Below are positions 1-8,423 of a stretch of DNA of 45,184 bases, in pieces (the first letter of the stretch is position 1; every line of letters starts with the position of its first letter). Position numbers and translations under genes: made by a program. This DNA is from Chloroflexi bacterium TSY (GTDB lineage Bacteria > Chloroflexota > Anaerolineae > Caldilineales > Caldilineaceae), in the NCBI GenBank assembly GCA_019217005.1, contig JAHBNG010000123.1, positions 1 to 45,184 of the forward strand. Direction: 5' to 3'. Below the pieces are notes generated by a model that ran no database searches, had not been told where the DNA came from, and saw only the letters and a program-made list of their open reading frames with translations.

Positions 1-797
1 GCCCGGCAGAGGAAGCAAAATGGGTGATCCTCGTGTTGCAGAAAAAGAGCTGTTGGAGTGTTGCTTGCTTGGAGTTGAGGGTATGGAGCAAGAGTCGGCA
101 AGTTGCTTTGAACTTGACAAGCTTGGCAACACCGGAGCTGAACGGGATGTTGTGTGGTCAAGGCATCAAAACAGGTGAGCCATTTGGAGGGCTGATTATG
201 TTTATGTTGCTTGAAAGACCTGAAATTCATCATAGGTTGCTTTTCTGCTGCTTGCGGCGACGGATAAGCCAGAATCAGATGAGCTGCAATGGGCGATGGC
301 CAACTAAAGACATTGAGCAAAGCGGGATGGTATCTGAGCAAACAACTACGCAAGCGATTGGAGACAGCAACCGTTTCTTTGCGCCAAAACTCGGTCATGC
401 TCACCACGATGCGCATTTGCTGGAGTAATTCACTCCTGGATGCCAAGGATAGAATCGGTGAACATCTGTTCTGACCAGTTCAGCTATCGTATATCACTTT
501 CATCTGAGCACCGCTCTGATTGTACCTCGCCGACTTGCTTTGACCACGTTCGGTGGGGACATATAGATTTGTATACCAGCAGCATCCCATAAGTAGTCAA
601 TTATCAGATTATGTGCTGTCTCTAATCCGATTCGACATTTTCATGGCCGATATCCATCGTTTCTCGCCACTTTTCTAGTTGCTTAAAGCCATCCACACTA
701 TGTTCTATTGTCATGTAGTTAATTCGACGACCGTTTTCATCCGTTATCATTACATCATGTTTTGTTTCCTCCAGTCTATTCCTATGAATATCTGCAT
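1..797 (-). pseudogene. IS110 transposase remnant (N-terminal part)
   Basis: The minus strand from an ATG at 795-797 encodes the N-terminal RuvC-like part of an IS110 (DEDD) transposase, recognisable by similarity to the copy at 33283-34508. Repeated single-base indels break the frame, so no long ORF survives. Differences from the other copy are mostly gaps rather than substitutions, which is unusual for slow decay and closer to what poor sequence quality or a badly resolved repeat would leave. The rest of the gene is beyond position 1. Confidence 0.7.
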
Positions 798-799
798 TT

Positions 800-1015
800 T
801 GACCTCCTCATTCACTTGAGGATTGCCTTTGGTCATTTTTCGGACGCTCTTTTCCGTTTCCTATTATGGCATTCGAGATGCTACGCTTGCGACGGTTCTA
901 GGCGTCGGCGGTGGACTGTCCGGGAAGGGCGGTCGCACCACGGGCGGTCCTTTTGCCAAGCCGGAGTTCGATTCCAGTGACAGCTTCTCTCTTTCTGTCT
1001 CTCATTCTAACTCCT
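800..1015 (-). ncRNA. Putative IS110 bridge RNA region (degraded)
   Basis: This lies upstream of the transposase remnant in the position where IS110-group elements encode their bridge RNA. It matches the structured region at 34510-34735, but the long stem is damaged: the right arm keeps GCCAAGCCG while the left arm has lost bases. Probably non-functional. Confidence 0.4.
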
Positions 1016-1094
1016 TTCCTATATTATCTAATAGGAGAGAACAGTCTCGTTGACGATCTCTCTGACCTCTGTTAGGTAATATAGGAAAGGAGAT

Positions 1095-1270
1095 AAGGAA
1101 GGCAAAAGCAAGGAAAGCCGAAACTTATTGGACTCTCGACCTGGCAAAAGGACCAACCTCTTCGAGCGACCGCCCTTCCCAGTCCGCCAGGTCGACGCGT
1201 GCGTCGAAACGTGCAGCACTCGAGTGCCATAAAAAAAGGTCCAAAGTTGAGGAGCTCAGGCGATACGGAG
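1095..1270 (+). ncRNA. Putative IS110 bridge RNA, structure supported by covariation
   Basis: The leader between the left end and the transposase start can fold into ordered hairpins. The first is a 9-bp stem CGACCTGGC (1137-1145) with GCCAGGTCG (1186-1194) enclosing a large internal loop. The second is a hairpin TCGACG/CGTCGA (1192-1207), and the third is GCACTCGAGTGC (1216-1227). The equivalent region of the third IS110 copy keeps each stem while changing bases on both sides, for example CGGCTTGGT with ACCAAGCCG. The loop sequences AAAAGGACC and GCGACCGCCCTTCCC are conserved. IS110-group elements are known to express a bridge RNA from this position that guides recombination; assignment of target and donor loops here is inference. 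Confidence 0.65.
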
Positions 1271-1280
1271 AGAGGTCAAG

Positions 1281-2501
1281 ATGAAAGTGAAAATGGGAAT
1301 CGACTGGAGTGAAAAGAAACATGATGTGATGATGTTGGATGAGACAGGACGAGCGCTGGGCTATGCGCAGATAGAGCATAGCCAGAAGGGATTTCGCCAA
1401 ATTGAAGAAATGAGAAAGAAGACAGGAGCGAGCCATGATGAAGTGACAGTGGGACTGGAAACAGCGCATAATTTGCTGATTGATTATCTCTGGTCGAGCG
1501 GGTACAAGAATGTCTATGTGGTGCCGCCGAATGTGGTGAACAAGAGTCGGGAGCGCTATAGTCAAAGTGGTGCGCATAATGATAAGAGTGATGCCTATGT
1601 GATAGCAGATTTGTTGCGGACCGATGTCCATCGATTTTATCCTTGGTCACCTGGCAGTGAATTACTCCAGCAGATGCGAGTGGTCAGCAGTGCCACACAA
1701 TACTGGACCAAAGAGACTGTGGCCTTATCCAACCGTCTGCGCGCTTGCCTGTTGCGTTACCATCCGGCGCTGCTTGAGGTCTTCAGCAACTGGCCTTCTC
1801 GGATTGCCTGCCACCTGGTTCTGACCTATCCAACGCCAGAGCATGTGCGCAACTCCACCTATGAAGGCTTCCAAGAGTTTCTCAAGCAGCACCGACATAC
1901 GCAACCCCGTAAATGGGTCACTTGTTATGATAAGTTAACCGCCACTTATCCCACATCAGCTCCTGCATTTGTGCCAGCGTATCAACGAGAAGCTCTTCAG
2001 CTGGCTGAATGTCTTTTGCTTGCACTGCGCTATGAACAAGAGACCCTTGACCAGTTACAGTCACTTTTTCTGCAACATCCGGATCAGCATATCTTTGCTT
2101 CTTTACCTGGTGCTGGCCAGCTTTTAGCTCCCAGTCTTCTGGTCAAGTTTGGCGAAGACAGGAAACGCTTTCCCTCTCCCATGAGCCTTCAGTCTCTGGC
2201 GGGAACCTGTCCTGTCACCAAACAAAGTGGCAAAGTCAGAACCGTTCATTTCCGCAGAGCTTGCGATCACGACTTTCGTTATTTTACTCAGCAATTTGCT
2301 CGCTGCTCCCGCAAAGAGTCTTCTTGGGCCGCTGCTTTTTACACCGCCGCTCGCCAACGCGGTCTCAAAAAGAGTCATGCTGATCGCACTCTCGCTAATC
2401 GCTGGATTTGCATCATTTGGAAATTGTGGCAAGACAAGAAACCTTATGATGAATCTTTCCATTTGCAGCAACGAGCCCATCGTCGCCAACCTATCGCTTA
2501 A
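1281..2501 (+). CDS. IS110 family transposase (DEDD recombinase)
   Basis: This 406-residue protein is an RNA-guided DEDD/serine recombinase of the IS110/IS116/IS902 family. The N-terminal RuvC-like domain (about 1-160) shows D8 in GIDWSE, E60 in GLETAH, and D101/D104 in DKSDAY, the spacing expected for the DEDD tetrad. The C-terminal Tnp domain (about 270-345) has LPGAGQLLAPSLL, LAGTCPVTKQSGK and the conserved serine near 316. Length is normal for the family and the frame is open throughout. The ATG at 1281 is preceded by GGAGAGAGG at good spacing. This is the only IS110 copy in the window that could be active, and it might also act on the degenerate copies if their ends and RNAs are compatible. 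Confidence 0.95.
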   Translation: MKVKMGIDWSEKKHDVMMLDETGRALGYAQIEHSQKGFRQIEEMRKKTGASHDEVTVGLETAHNLLIDYLWSSGYKNVYVVPPNVVNKSRERYSQSGAHNDKSDAYVIADLLRTDVHRFYPWSPGSELLQQMRVVSSATQYWTKETVALSNRLRACLLRYHPALLEVFSNWPSRIACHLVLTYPTPEHVRNSTYEGFQEFLKQHRHTQPRKWVTCYDKLTATYPTSAPAFVPAYQREALQLAECLLLALRYEQETLDQLQSLFLQHPDQHIFASLPGAGQLLAPSLLVKFGEDRKRFPSPMSLQSLAGTCPVTKQSGKVRTVHFRRACDHDFRYFTQQFARCSRKESSWAAAFYTAARQRGLKKSHADRTLANRWICIIWKLWQDKKPYDESFHLQQRAHRRQPIA

Positions 2502-2774
2502 TTGCTTCTAATTTTTTACTATGTATCGCCTTTGGGTTCCTTGCCTTTGTCCTCATCTATATGTTGACATAACACGCTGCTGGTTCTCTCTATCAGTTCT
2601 TCTTCAACGCGCCCTTTTGGAACTGCCATTACATACAAAGCGTGTCCGGGAAGTTCATGGCACTTCTTTGTCAACCCCCTGAGATCCTGAAGAGCCGTAA
2701 TTATTTTTCTGGAATGGCCTCAATTGGAATCTTTCTGGCTGACAAAGGCCAGAACGGTTAGCGCCGGTTGAGTA

Positions 2775-2910
2775 CTATAGCCTTTCAGAAAAAGATTTTC
2801 CTGTCGTTGATGGCATTTCAGCCAGTCAGCTACTCAGCTCTCTGGCTGACCGGCTAAAATGCTGACAAGCTACTGTTTCGCGTGGATAACCATTATCCGA
2901 ACATCTATAG
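2775..2910. repeat. 136-bp MITE-like element, copy 1
   Basis: A 136-bp unit beginning and ending with CTATAG, with imperfect terminal inverted repeats of about 27 bp (CTATAG-TTTCAG-TTTTCC pattern) and an internal hairpin around CAGCCAGTCAGCTACTCAGC. It recurs at 9096-9231 with the same length and high identity. It has no coding capacity, so if mobile it depends on a transposase elsewhere. The TA inside CTATAG would suit an IS630/Tc1-type mover, but that is a guess. It ends 6 bp before the stop codon of the cupin gene. Confidence 0.7.
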
Positions 2911-2916
2911 ATAAAT

Positions 2917-3384
2917 TTATGGTGCAGGATGTACCGGATCTACCCAATAAAGCCCTTCTGGCTCTTCCACAGCTTGCAATTCCAAATTGATCGCTACTGG
3001 TTCTTGATCGCTACGAACCAAGACACAATGGAGCGGCTCATCTTTGCTTGCATTGATTTCCTGGTGCGGCACATAAGGCGGTACATAGATGAAATCACCT
3101 GGACCCGCCTCGGCTACATACTCCAGCCGTTCGCCCCAACGCATACGCGCTCGTCCACTAACGATGTAGATGACGCTCTCTAGTTCTCCGTGATGGTGGG
3201 CACCCGTCTTGGCGTTGGGGTGAATCTCCACTGTCCCAGCCCAAAGCTTATTGGCCCCAGCCGTCGCCTGGTTGATGGCAGATGCACGCGTCATGCCTGG
3301 TGTTTGGGCGGTGTTTGGATCTAAATGGTCACCACTGATGACTCGGACACCGTTTTCTTTCCAATTTGGTGATTCTGTGTTCAT
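2917..3384 (-). CDS. Cupin domain protein
   Basis: A single-domain cupin of about 155 residues. Motif 1 is complete (GAHHHGELESVIYIVSG: G-x-H-x-H, the Glu and the closing Gly) and so is motif 2 (GDFIYVPPYVPHQEIN, with metal-ligand His and terminal Asn), so a divalent metal is likely bound by three His and one Glu. The substrate cannot be read from sequence; cupins of this type bind or isomerise small molecules. The frame also allows a GTG start at 3402, six codons upstream; neither has a convincing ribosome binding site, and I chose the ATG. It is the last gene of a minus-strand set after the dioxygenase (102 bp away) and the Gfo/Idh/MocA gene. Confidence 0.85.
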   Translation of the reverse strand: MNTESPNWKENGVRVISGDHLDPNTAQTPGMTRASAINQATAGANKLWAGTVEIHPNAKTGAHHHGELESVIYIVSGRARMRWGERLEYVAEAGPGDFIYVPPYVPHQEINASKDEPLHCVLVRSDQEPVAINLELQAVEEPEGLYWVDPVHPAP

Positions 3385-3485
3385 TATATTCTGTTGTGTC
3401 ACTCTAAAGTTGTGGATGTTTCCATTATACCTTGTCAGCTATGTACTGATAAATTTATCCTTTACTTACGACCCAATTCATCACT

Positions 3486-4373
3486 TCAAATACGAATCAC
3501 TTCTCGACTCATCACCTCGCTTGATGACCCTTTAAATGATTGCGGAATTGGTCCCAAGTTGTATTGTTCCTTGAGCTCAACCAGGTGCTCTCCGTCCCGA
3601 TCGATCCAAACGCCACATTCACCGCCGGCTTCGCTCACGCCAAACTCATCTAGCGGCGTGCCGTCCATGCGAAAGACCGGATGATCGATCCATGCGACCT
3701 CGGTAGCAATTCCTTCTACATAATGACCCACTAACGCACGCCTGAAGCGATCTGTTGTCATATTGGGAAAACTGCCGTGGACCAACTGTCCATTAAAGAA
3801 TAGGACGTCACCTGGCTCCATTTTTACTGGTGTAGCCTTTTTTCCGGGCGGAAGGGGCACGACGATATCGGTAAAACTTTCATTCGTGTCCGCATCGAAG
3901 GGGCACAGCAAAGGCCAGTCCTGGCTGCCCGGCACGACATGCATACAACCATTGATTTCCTCGCAGGGATCCAGCGCCATCCAAGCGGCCATACAGGTAC
4001 CCGGTTTGATCCGTAGGTAGTATTGATCCTGGTGTAGCGCTTGCCCTCGACAGCCGGGCGGCTTGAAGTAGAGCATGGTTTGCGAGGCATAGGGCTCTTG
4101 GCCAAGTAACCCTGTCAGCCAACGACAGATACGCTCATCTGTCAACCAGCGCAGAGTCTTTTCGTCCCGATGGTGCATGTTGAACATACGTGGATACTCT
4201 TCTTGTGGATCATTTTCCCTCTGCACACCAACATAGTCACCAGGGTATCGATCCGCAATGCACATGGCCATAAAGTGATCGATGTAGTGCTCAGTTTCTG
4301 CATGTGAGAATAGACCACGCGCAACTACATAGCCATCTTGCCGAAATTGTTCGATAGATTCGCTTGGGATCAT
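3486..4373 (-). CDS. Phytanoyl-CoA dioxygenase (PhyH) family protein
   Basis: A 295-residue Fe(II)/2-oxoglutarate-dependent oxygenase of the PhyH family. The facial triad is visible as H114-x-D116 (ALHQDQYY) and distal H199 (GQLVHGSFPN), followed by the 2-oxoglutarate-binding Arg at 211-212 (DRFRRAL). A typical CMHVVPGS segment (143-150) precedes the second half of the double-stranded beta-helix. The family hydroxylates lipids, amino acids or secondary metabolites; the substrate is not predictable here. The ATG at 4373 has GGAG eight bases upstream. It lies between the cupin and the Gfo/Idh/MocA oxidoreductase on the same strand, which suggests a small catabolic or biosynthetic cluster, although a 317-bp gap with an inverted repeat separates it from the latter. 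Confidence 0.9.
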   Translation of the reverse strand: MIPSESIEQFRQDGYVVARGLFSHAETEHYIDHFMAMCIADRYPGDYVGVQRENDPQEEYPRMFNMHHRDEKTLRWLTDERICRWLTGLLGQEPYASQTMLYFKPPGCRGQALHQDQYYLRIKPGTCMAAWMALDPCEEINGCMHVVPGSQDWPLLCPFDADTNESFTDIVVPLPPGKKATPVKMEPGDVLFFNGQLVHGSFPNMTTDRFRRALVGHYVEGIATEVAWIDHPVFRMDGTPLDEFGVSEAGGECGVWIDRDGEHLVELKEQYNLGPIPQSFKGSSSEVMSREVIRI

Positions 4374-4569
4374 TGTTTAGTCTCCGCTCAACGTATGCTG
4401 AACACTGCCATAGACTGAAAATGGAATAGACCGATTTGAGCCGAAGAGAATGCCGCTCTTTTATTTTCGCTATGGGCAAGTGCGAAATAATGGGAGGGAT
4501 TTTCAAGTTTCCATAGTGTATATGTATAACGGAGATTGAGCAAGACTTAGGCGATTCCAAAAAATTAAT

Positions 4570-4640
4570 TATCCACAGATGGACAAGCTTTACAGGATTA
4601 GAAAGAGAAAAATCCAGTTAATCCTGTCCATCTGTGGATA
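4570..4640. repeat. Inverted repeat, ATCCACAGATGGACA type
   Basis: The left arm TATCCACAGATGGACA (4570-4585) continues as ACAGGATTA. The right arm TAATCCTGTCCATCTGTGGATA (4619-4640) is its complement apart from a short insertion in the left arm. This resembles the CACAGAT/ACACGGAT-type intergenic palindromes also seen at 34885-34990 and 36885-36948. It lies in the gap between the oxidoreductase and dioxygenase genes and could form an RNA hairpin in their transcript. Confidence 0.75.
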
Positions 4641-4690
4641 GTTTAAAAAATTGGATCGGCTTTACACGCAACACGCAAGATGCAGTACGT

Positions 4691-5869
4691 CTAATAGGCC
4701 GTGTACTCTGCCTCAATCTCACTTACTTTTACTGGCCGACTTTCCTGCGCCGAACGAATTGTGGCCAGCGTACAGCGTACAGCCTGAACACCATTCTGAC
4801 CATTGTAGCGCGGCTCTTGGTCATGAATGATGCAATCGATGAGGTGGTGGACTTGATTGATGTGTCCTTGACCGTAATAGCTGACGTCCGATGCCCACAG
4901 TCTATCTCCGCCCTCGTCAAAACGGAAGCAGAGCGGCTCTTGGGCATTTCTGTGCAGAACCAAATGCTGCTGCTGGCCTTCCCATAATAGATTGTGTCCA
5001 CCTTCACCCAAGACTTCGATCATCCCTTGTTCACCGATGATGCTGGTGCTAAAACCATGCATGAAGTCATATTTGCCATTCAGCGGTTCAGCTCGCATCC
5101 AAACACCCTGACAACTGGGATCATCATATGTCCAAGTGATGATGGGGATATCGACTTCGGCTGTGCTATATGGATCATGTGCAGCACCCTGTTGGCGATT
5201 CTCAGCGCGACTTTGCGATGTCACGGCATAAACTTCATTGACGCTCCGGCCCGGCATCAAATACTCAGCTGTTGCAAAAAAATGGACCGCGTGGTCGAAG
5301 ATCCAAGGATAATCGCCACCCCCTGATTGTTCAGGATTCAGACGCCAACTACGCTCTTTGGCACCGATGTGAAACTCTTTCTGATGGCGTCGGTGCCACG
5401 CCCCATGACGTTGTCGCATCTGCAGGGGACGTCCGATTTCTCCCGCATCGATCAGTTCACGCGCCTTCATGTGGGATGCAATGAATGCATACGTTTCACC
5501 GACGACTAGCTTGACATGGTTCTGACGGGCCAGATCACATGCGACGAAACCTTCGCCAACGTTGCGACAGAAGGGCTTCTCGCAGTGAATATGCTTGCCT
5601 GCCGTTGCCGCCCGTTGCGTCATCTCTGCGTGAAGATACGTGGGTGTTGCAATGTCAACCGTATTCAGCCCAGGATGAGCGAGCATTTCATTGAATGATA
5701 TGTAGACGGCGGGTATGTTATGTTCGCGGGCGAACGTTTGCGCCCGATGACCATCCAAATCGCAAACAGCAACAACCTTGGCACGTGGATGGGTCTGGTA
5801 ACCACGAAGATGCGATATCGCAACAAGGCCAAGTCCCACGATGCCCACTTGTACACTTTGGTCTTTCAT
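4691..5869 (-). CDS. Gfo/Idh/MocA family NAD(P)-dependent oxidoreductase
   Basis: A 392-residue protein of the glucose-fructose/inositol dehydrogenase family. The N-terminal Rossmann fold carries GIVGLGLVAISHL (9-21) as the dinucleotide-binding loop, an acidic residue after the second strand (CDLDG, 36-40) that favours NAD, and ATPTYLH (75-80). The family catalytic motif appears as CEKPF (E97-K98-P99). The C-terminal alpha/beta domain is full length. Such enzymes oxidise sugar, inositol or related hydroxyls; the substrate is unknown. It starts at the ATG at 5869 and probably begins a minus-strand unit with the downstream dioxygenase and cupin. A perfect 18-bp inverted repeat sits upstream at 5893-5972. 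Confidence 0.92.
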   Translation of the reverse strand: MKDQSVQVGIVGLGLVAISHLRGYQTHPRAKVVAVCDLDGHRAQTFAREHNIPAVYISFNEMLAHPGLNTVDIATPTYLHAEMTQRAATAGKHIHCEKPFCRNVGEGFVACDLARQNHVKLVVGETYAFIASHMKARELIDAGEIGRPLQMRQRHGAWHRRHQKEFHIGAKERSWRLNPEQSGGGDYPWIFDHAVHFFATAEYLMPGRSVNEVYAVTSQSRAENRQQGAAHDPYSTAEVDIPIITWTYDDPSCQGVWMRAEPLNGKYDFMHGFSTSIIGEQGMIEVLGEGGHNLLWEGQQQHLVLHRNAQEPLCFRFDEGGDRLWASDVSYYGQGHINQVHHLIDCIIHDQEPRYNGQNGVQAVRCTLATIRSAQESRPVKVSEIEAEYTAY

Positions 5870-5892
5870 TGATCAACTCACGAACAATTGTT

Positions 5893-5972
5893 AGAGTTGT
5901 TCCGAAATAACGATATGAACATCGATGACCGCATTCCGGGGATACTCCGCCTGCTTATTTCGGAACAACTCT
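5893..5972. repeat. Perfect 18-bp inverted repeat with 44-bp loop
   Basis: AGAGTTGTTCCGAAATAA (5893-5910) is exactly complementary to TTATTTCGGAACAACTCT (5955-5972). It lies between the end of the STAND ATPase gene and the start of the oxidoreductase gene, both read on the minus strand. No T-tract follows, so a small mobile repeat is more likely than an intrinsic terminator. Confidence 0.75.
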
Positions 5973-5991
5973 GTTCAACTGGTACTAGCCA

Positions 5992-7119
5992 CTAGCTGCA
6001 ATCCCACAATAAAACCTGGCGATGCAAAAATGAACGTGTTAAATTATGAATGCTATAGCGCCGCTCATACAAGTCTCTGTGAACGTTGACTAAATTGAAG
6101 GTAATAAGTTTGTTGAGTCCAGTTCGTAATTCTTCGACGGTCAGTGGACTGATGCTGGCCAAAAATTCTAAATTGTTTCCGCTGGGCAAGACAAGCGGCA
6201 TCGCAATCAGCGTTTGGCGACTCAATTCGTCCAAGTTCTCCCAGGCTCTACGATAGATGTAGGTGTAGACATTATCCGATATCTCGCTTTTTGCTTCACG
6301 TAGCTCAGTTAAAAGCACATCAAGCGGATGAGCATGTGCCTGCCCAATAACCAAGCGTATAGCGAGCGGATTCCCGCCGACGGTTTCGTGGATGGGGCGC
6401 AGAACCTCCTGTGGACTATCCGCTAAGGCAAGCAGTTGCCCTTGACGGGCTTCTTGGCGCACGAGTTGGAGCGTATGAAATTCATTCAATTCCTCAAGTT
6501 CATAGTGATAGATATTGGGTTCAGTATAAAGTCGCTCCCGGGAAGTCAGGACAAATTTAGACGGTTCTGCGAGCTGTCTCAAAGTGGGCAGAAGATCCTG
6601 CACATCAACCACCGTTTCTAGATTGTCGATGACAATCAAGTGCGGCTTTTCCTTCAATCTTGATTCCAATATGGCCAGAAGCCTTTCTGCTGAACGGTCA
6701 CTGCCTTGCAGCACGTCCGGGAGCAATTGTCGGAGTAAATCTTCAACCAACGATTGAGCCGTCAATGCTGGCTTTTGCACTGCTTCCATGCTACCGTCCA
6801 AATGCAGATTTACCTGGCGCGCTGTAACCCAGGCAATCTCATCAAAAAGAGAATCAGAGATTGCTTTTCTCATGAGCGCATCTGCTAACGTCGTCTTGCC
6901 GACACCACCTATCCCTTCAATTGCAATGATCCAAGGCGGAACCAAATCACGGATGACGCCAAGCAGGTGGTCTAAATGCTGCTCAACCCCAACGAGGCTC
7001 AAATGTGCCTCTTCGCTTAAGCGTTTTTCTAGATCCGATTGAAGTAAACTGCGTGCTTTCGCTTCCATCTTCTGGACAATTTTTGCAAGTCGTTTAATTG
7101 CTTCCTTTTGTTGCATATA
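5992..7119 (-). pseudogene. STAND/NB-ARC ATPase, C-terminal part cut off by IS3
   Basis: This is the larger part of a signalling ATPase interrupted by the IS3 element at 7121-8740. It carries the NTPase domain: P-loop EGIGGVGKTTL (about residue 67 of this part), Walker B HLIVIDNLET, FVLTSRERL (sensor), and a GNPLAIRLV winged-helix motif. The NB-ARC-like module is thus complete, and TPR or WD repeats are absent. Joining it across the element to 8741-9043 restores the frame (STIY followed by MQQKEAI), giving about 475 residues. As it stands translation could begin at the ATG at 7116, but the HTH would be lost. Proteins of this build usually act as stress or phage-sensing regulators, which is inferred. 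Confidence 0.8.
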
Positions 7120-7120
7120 A
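7117..7120. repeat. Target duplication ATAA, left of IS3
   Basis: ATAA at 7117-7120 is repeated at 8741-8744, directly flanking the IS3-family element. Deleting the element and one copy restores the open frame of the STAND ATPase gene, which confirms both the boundaries and the direction of the event. Confidence 0.75.
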
Positions 7121-7159
7121 TGACCCCCAAAAAGAGGACCAAGTGTTAAGATAGAGAAA

Positions 7160-7507
7160 ATGAGTGAAAAGAGGGGTCAAATGAACCAAAAACGAAAGCA
7201 GTATAGCGATGAATTTAAGTTTCGAGTGGCACTGGAAGCGATGAAGGAGGAAAAGACGCTGAGCGAACTCTCAAGTCAGTATAAAGTGCATACAACACAG
7301 ATAAGTAACTGGAAACGGGAGTTGAAAGAGAACGGAGCAAGCCTATATAGCCAACAAAAGAATCAAAATCGTCAGAGCGAAGAGGGGTTAGTGTCAGAAT
7401 TATATGAGCAAATAGGTCGCCTCAAGATGGAATTGGAGTGGGTGAAAAAAAACAGTAGCAGCAAAAGTCGGGTACAAATTTTTCATGCAAACAGAGGGCT
7501 GCTCTAG
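7160..7507 (+). pseudogene. IS3 transposase, OrfA part, truncated by MITE
   Basis: The first ~97 residues are an IS3 OrfA: an HTH DNA-binding region (KRKQYSDEFKFRVALEAM, then LSELSSQYKVHTTQISNWK) and a leucine-rich oligomerisation segment (LYEQIGRLKMELEWVKK). From residue ~98 onward the protein is read out of the MITE and stops at 7507. Removing the 104-bp MITE plus one A8 target copy (112 bp) fuses this frame directly to the OrfB frame, predicting an original single transposase of about 383 residues. A second ATG at 7181, with AGAGGGG upstream, is an alternative start. Confidence 0.85.
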
Positions 7508-7556
7508 GATTTCACCCCTTATGGTCATTTTTTGTACCCAACTTTTGCCGTAGCTG
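7453..7556. repeat. 104-bp MITE with ~30-bp terminal inverted repeats, inside IS3
   Basis: The left end CAGTAGCAGCAAAAGTCGGG and the right end (read inverted) CAGCTACGGCAAAAGTTGGG match, followed by TACAAA on both arms. Runs of eight A flank each side (7445-7452 and 7557-7564), best read as an 8-bp target duplication of an A-tract. A near-identical copy is at 33166-33264, also flanked by A-runs and also inside an IS element. It has no coding capacity. Confidence 0.85.
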
Positions 7557-7595
7557 AAAAAAAATCTGAACTCTTCAGTTGAGGCGAAGCGGGCA

Positions 7596-8423
7596 ATGAT
7601 AGAGCCAGAGCATGAAGGGATCAGCATCCGGAGGCAGTGTGAATTAATCGGGTTGAATCGGTCAAGTTGGTACTACAGAGCAGTGGGAGAGAATGAGTAC
7701 AATCTGGAACTGATGAGGCTGATTGATAAGGAGTATACGCAGAATCCGTTCTATGGCTATCGACGGATCACGGCAGTTCTGCAACGGGCTGGTCATGAGG
7801 TGAACAAGAAACGAATTGCGCGGCTGATGCAGAAGATGGGATTACAGGCAATCTATCCCAGGTCAAAAGCTCGTCTAGCCTCCAAGGAGCATCGCATCTA
7901 TCCCTACCTGTTGCGAGATGTGGAGATCAGCCATGTGAATCAAGTCTGGAGCACAGATATTACCTATATACCGATGCCCAAAGGGTTTATGTATCTGGTC
8001 GCTGTAATTGACTGGTATAGTCGGTTTGTTCTAGCCTGGCAGCTCTCGAACACCCTTGATGGTTCCTTCTGTTTAGAGACCTTGCACGAGGCACTCGAAC
8101 AGGGAAAACCAGAAGTGTTCAATACGGATCAGGGGAGTCAATTTACGGCGCTAACCTTCACCTCTGCTTTAGAGTCAGCTGGAATCCAGGTCAGCATGGA
8201 CGGACGGGGCCGCGCTCTCGATAATATCTTCGTCGAGCGGCTTTGGCGCACTGTCAAGTATGAAGATATCTATCTCCAGCGCTATGAAACCGTTCCTGCT
8301 TTAATCCAAGGCTTACAGCTCTACTTTCACTTTTACAACTATGAGCGGCTTCATCAGTCCCTTGACTATCAGACGCCAGCTGAGATCTATTTTGGGCACA
8401 ACGCTCTTTTTCCTGTTCTCTGA
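7596..8423 (+). pseudogene. IS3 transposase, OrfB catalytic part
   Basis: The integrase-like half of the IS3 transposase is complete. It has an HTH_21 segment (ISIRRQCELIGLNRSSWYY), then the DDE core with D in WSTDITYI, D in FNTDQGSQF, and E in DNIFVERLWRTVKYE about 35 residues later, and the typical NYERLHQSL ending. In this frame the sequence stays open upstream of the ATG into the A-run at 7557-7564, and joins OrfA once the MITE is removed. With the MITE present, OrfB has lost its fusion to the DNA-binding part, so the element is probably inactive unless OrfB is made separately. Confidence 0.9.

Larger units (their letters stand above)
1..1037 (-). mobile_element. Partial IS110-family element, indel-riddled copy
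   Basis: This stretch aligns almost base for base with 33672-34749, the third IS110 copy, but differs by many scattered one- to four-base gaps. It enters the window already inside the transposase gene, so the right end lies outside. Similarity to the other copy stops at about 1037 (after CTAATAGG), which I take as the left end. The element faces the intact IS110 at 1070-2660 head to head, with about 35 bp between the two left ends. It cannot encode a transposase. Confidence 0.75.
1070..2660 (+). mobile_element. Intact IS110-family insertion sequence
   Basis: The element consists of a ~200-bp non-coding left end, a complete transposase ORF and a ~150-bp non-coding right end. The left boundary is set by ATATAGGAAAGGAG (about 1079-1092), shared with the two other copies. 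The right boundary is set by CGTGTCCGGGAAG near 2641-2653, which recurs inverted at 33012-33024 in the third copy. IS110 elements lack terminal inverted repeats and usually make no target duplication, so exact ends cannot be fixed by eye. Nothing else is visible in 2502-2774. Confidence 0.75.

Noticed and set aside
7400..7627. Small minus-strand ORF across the MITE
   Set aside because: It is read from the inverted repeat and recurs at 32963-33199 only because the MITE is repeated; no protein features.
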